From an uncultured Methylophaga sp. (GTDB lineage Bacteria > Pseudomonadota > Gammaproteobacteria > Nitrosococcales > Methylophagaceae), in contig CAMPHB010000087.1 of NCBI GenBank assembly GCA_946885755.1, positions 1-6,211 of the forward strand: a stretch of DNA of 6,211 nucleotides. Reading direction: 5' to 3'. The translations under genes and the position numbers were made by a program. Of this stretch, positions 5,536 to 6,211 are shown one piece after another (position 1 is the stretch's first letter; each line of letters starts with the position of its first letter). The notes under the pieces were generated by a model that was not told where the DNA came from, ran no database searches, and saw only the letters and a program-made list of their open reading frames with translations.

Positions 5536-6211
5536 TTAAGCGTCAGCCGGATTTTTTCCTGGCTGCTGAGTTAAGTGTAACTCCATTTGCGGGAAAGGAA
5601 TGGTGATATCGTTCGCATCAAAGGCCAGTTTTACCTGTTCTAACAATTCAGCTTTGGCCACCCCGAAATCCGCACTGTTAACCCACGGCCAGACCAGAAA
5701 ATTAACACTGTTATCCGCCAATTCACTGACCCGGATAATCGGCGCCGGATCACTGAGCACCATCGGATGATTGCTGACAATATCGGTCAGGATCTGCTTG
5801 GCTTTGAGCAAATCGCTGTCATAACTGATGCCAAATACCATATCCACCCGCCGGGTATCACGCGCCGAATAATTGGTGATGGTATCGGCATAAATCTGCC
5901 CGTTGGGCACCGTCACTTCACGGTTATCGGTGGTACGCATCACCGTGCTGAAAATGGTGATTTTTTCGACAATGCCCATGACACCGGCCACCTCAACAAA
6001 ATCGTCTAACCTAAACGGCCGGTTGATGATCAGCATGACGCCGGCAGCAAAATTCTGCAGCGAATCTTTAAGCGCCAGACCAACGGCCAGACCGGCAGCA
6101 CCAAGCACGGCGATCATTGAGGTGGTATTTACGCCCAACTGATCCAGCGCTGCGATGATGACAAAAATCAGCAGCACAATATTGGCAATGGTGCTGATAA
6201 AGTTAATCAAT
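5536..6211 (-). CDS. mscS: Small-conductance mechanosensitive channel MscS, N-terminus outside window
   Basis: Inner-membrane tension-gated channel that releases solutes on hypo-osmotic shock. The 224 visible residues correspond to about residue 65 onward of E. coli MscS (286 aa), so TM1 and part of TM2 lie beyond the right edge. The first visible codon is a TTG that is probably internal, not the start. Visible: end of TM2 (about 8-22); the pore helix TM3 with IAVLGAAGLAVGLALKD (33-49), keeping the gate leucines L41 and L45 (E. coli L105, L109); NFAAGVMLIINRPF (53-66); the beta domain (RTTDNREVTVPNGQIYADTI); and the alpha/beta cage ending in FPQMELHL, then a short tail. E. coli G113 is replaced by Asp (D49 here) and Q112 by Lys, while G121 is kept as G57. 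High similarity through the core makes this MscS-type with little doubt. The lipoprotein gene follows after 28 nt, probably in the same transcript. Confidence 0.95.
   Translation of the reverse strand, partial: LINFISTIANIVLLIFVIIAALDQLGVNTTSMIAVLGAAGLAVGLALKDSLQNFAAGVMLIINRPFRLDDFVEVAGVMGIVEKITIFSTVMRTTDNREVTVPNGQIYADTITNYSARDTRRVDMVFGISYDSDLLKAKQILTDIVSNHPMVLSDPAPIIRVSELADNSVNFLVWPWVNSADFGVAKAELLEQVKLAFDANDITIPFPQMELHLTQQPGKNPADA

Overview
The window reads as ordinary chromosomal DNA of a gammaproteobacterium with roughly balanced base composition. Three things suggest this. The order gloB / YafS-like methyltransferase / rnhA / dnaQ is a known gammaproteobacterial cluster. The DnaK residue numbering matches E. 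coli exactly across the ATPase domain. The heat-shock genes carry sigma-32 type promoters and not CIRCE/HrcA operators. I cannot name the genus with confidence. I see no mobile element, CRISPR array, tRNA or rRNA gene, and no sign of recent transfer.

Layout. Positions 1-2280 hold a heat-shock block on the minus strand: dnaK (its C-terminal end lies beyond the left edge) preceded by grpE. Each gene has its own near-consensus sigma-32 promoter (CTTGAAA, 13-14 bp, CCCCA). Upstream of grpE, still on the minus strand, lies a DNA-maintenance block at 2381-4282: a class I methyltransferase, rnhA (RNase HI) and dnaQ (Pol III proofreading subunit). These genes are tightly packed: a 14-nt overlap, then an 11-nt gap. 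gloB (glyoxalase II) runs the other way at 4303-5079, divergent from the methyltransferase with only 20 bp between them. A small predicted histidine-rich lipoprotein gene (5076-5507, minus) meets gloB tail to tail with a 4-bp overlap. Upstream of it is an mscS-type mechanosensitive channel gene (5536 to beyond the right edge, minus).

How the genes work together. GrpE is the nucleotide-exchange factor of DnaK, so their pairing and parallel heat-shock promoters make one functional module. DnaQ and RNase HI both serve replication fidelity and primer/R-loop removal. GloB acts alone in methylglyoxal detoxification. The lipoprotein and MscS are both envelope proteins and are probably co-transcribed (28-nt gap), but no functional link is shown.

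The most useful observations are regulatory: the paired sigma-32 promoters, an out-of-frame ATG competing with the GTG start of gloB, and promoter elements that must lie inside neighbouring coding sequence. There is also one protein-level point: the MscS hinge glycine (E. coli G113) is replaced by Asp. I did not find a convincing undescribed system here. The little-known lipoprotein is the only gene whose role I cannot assign.
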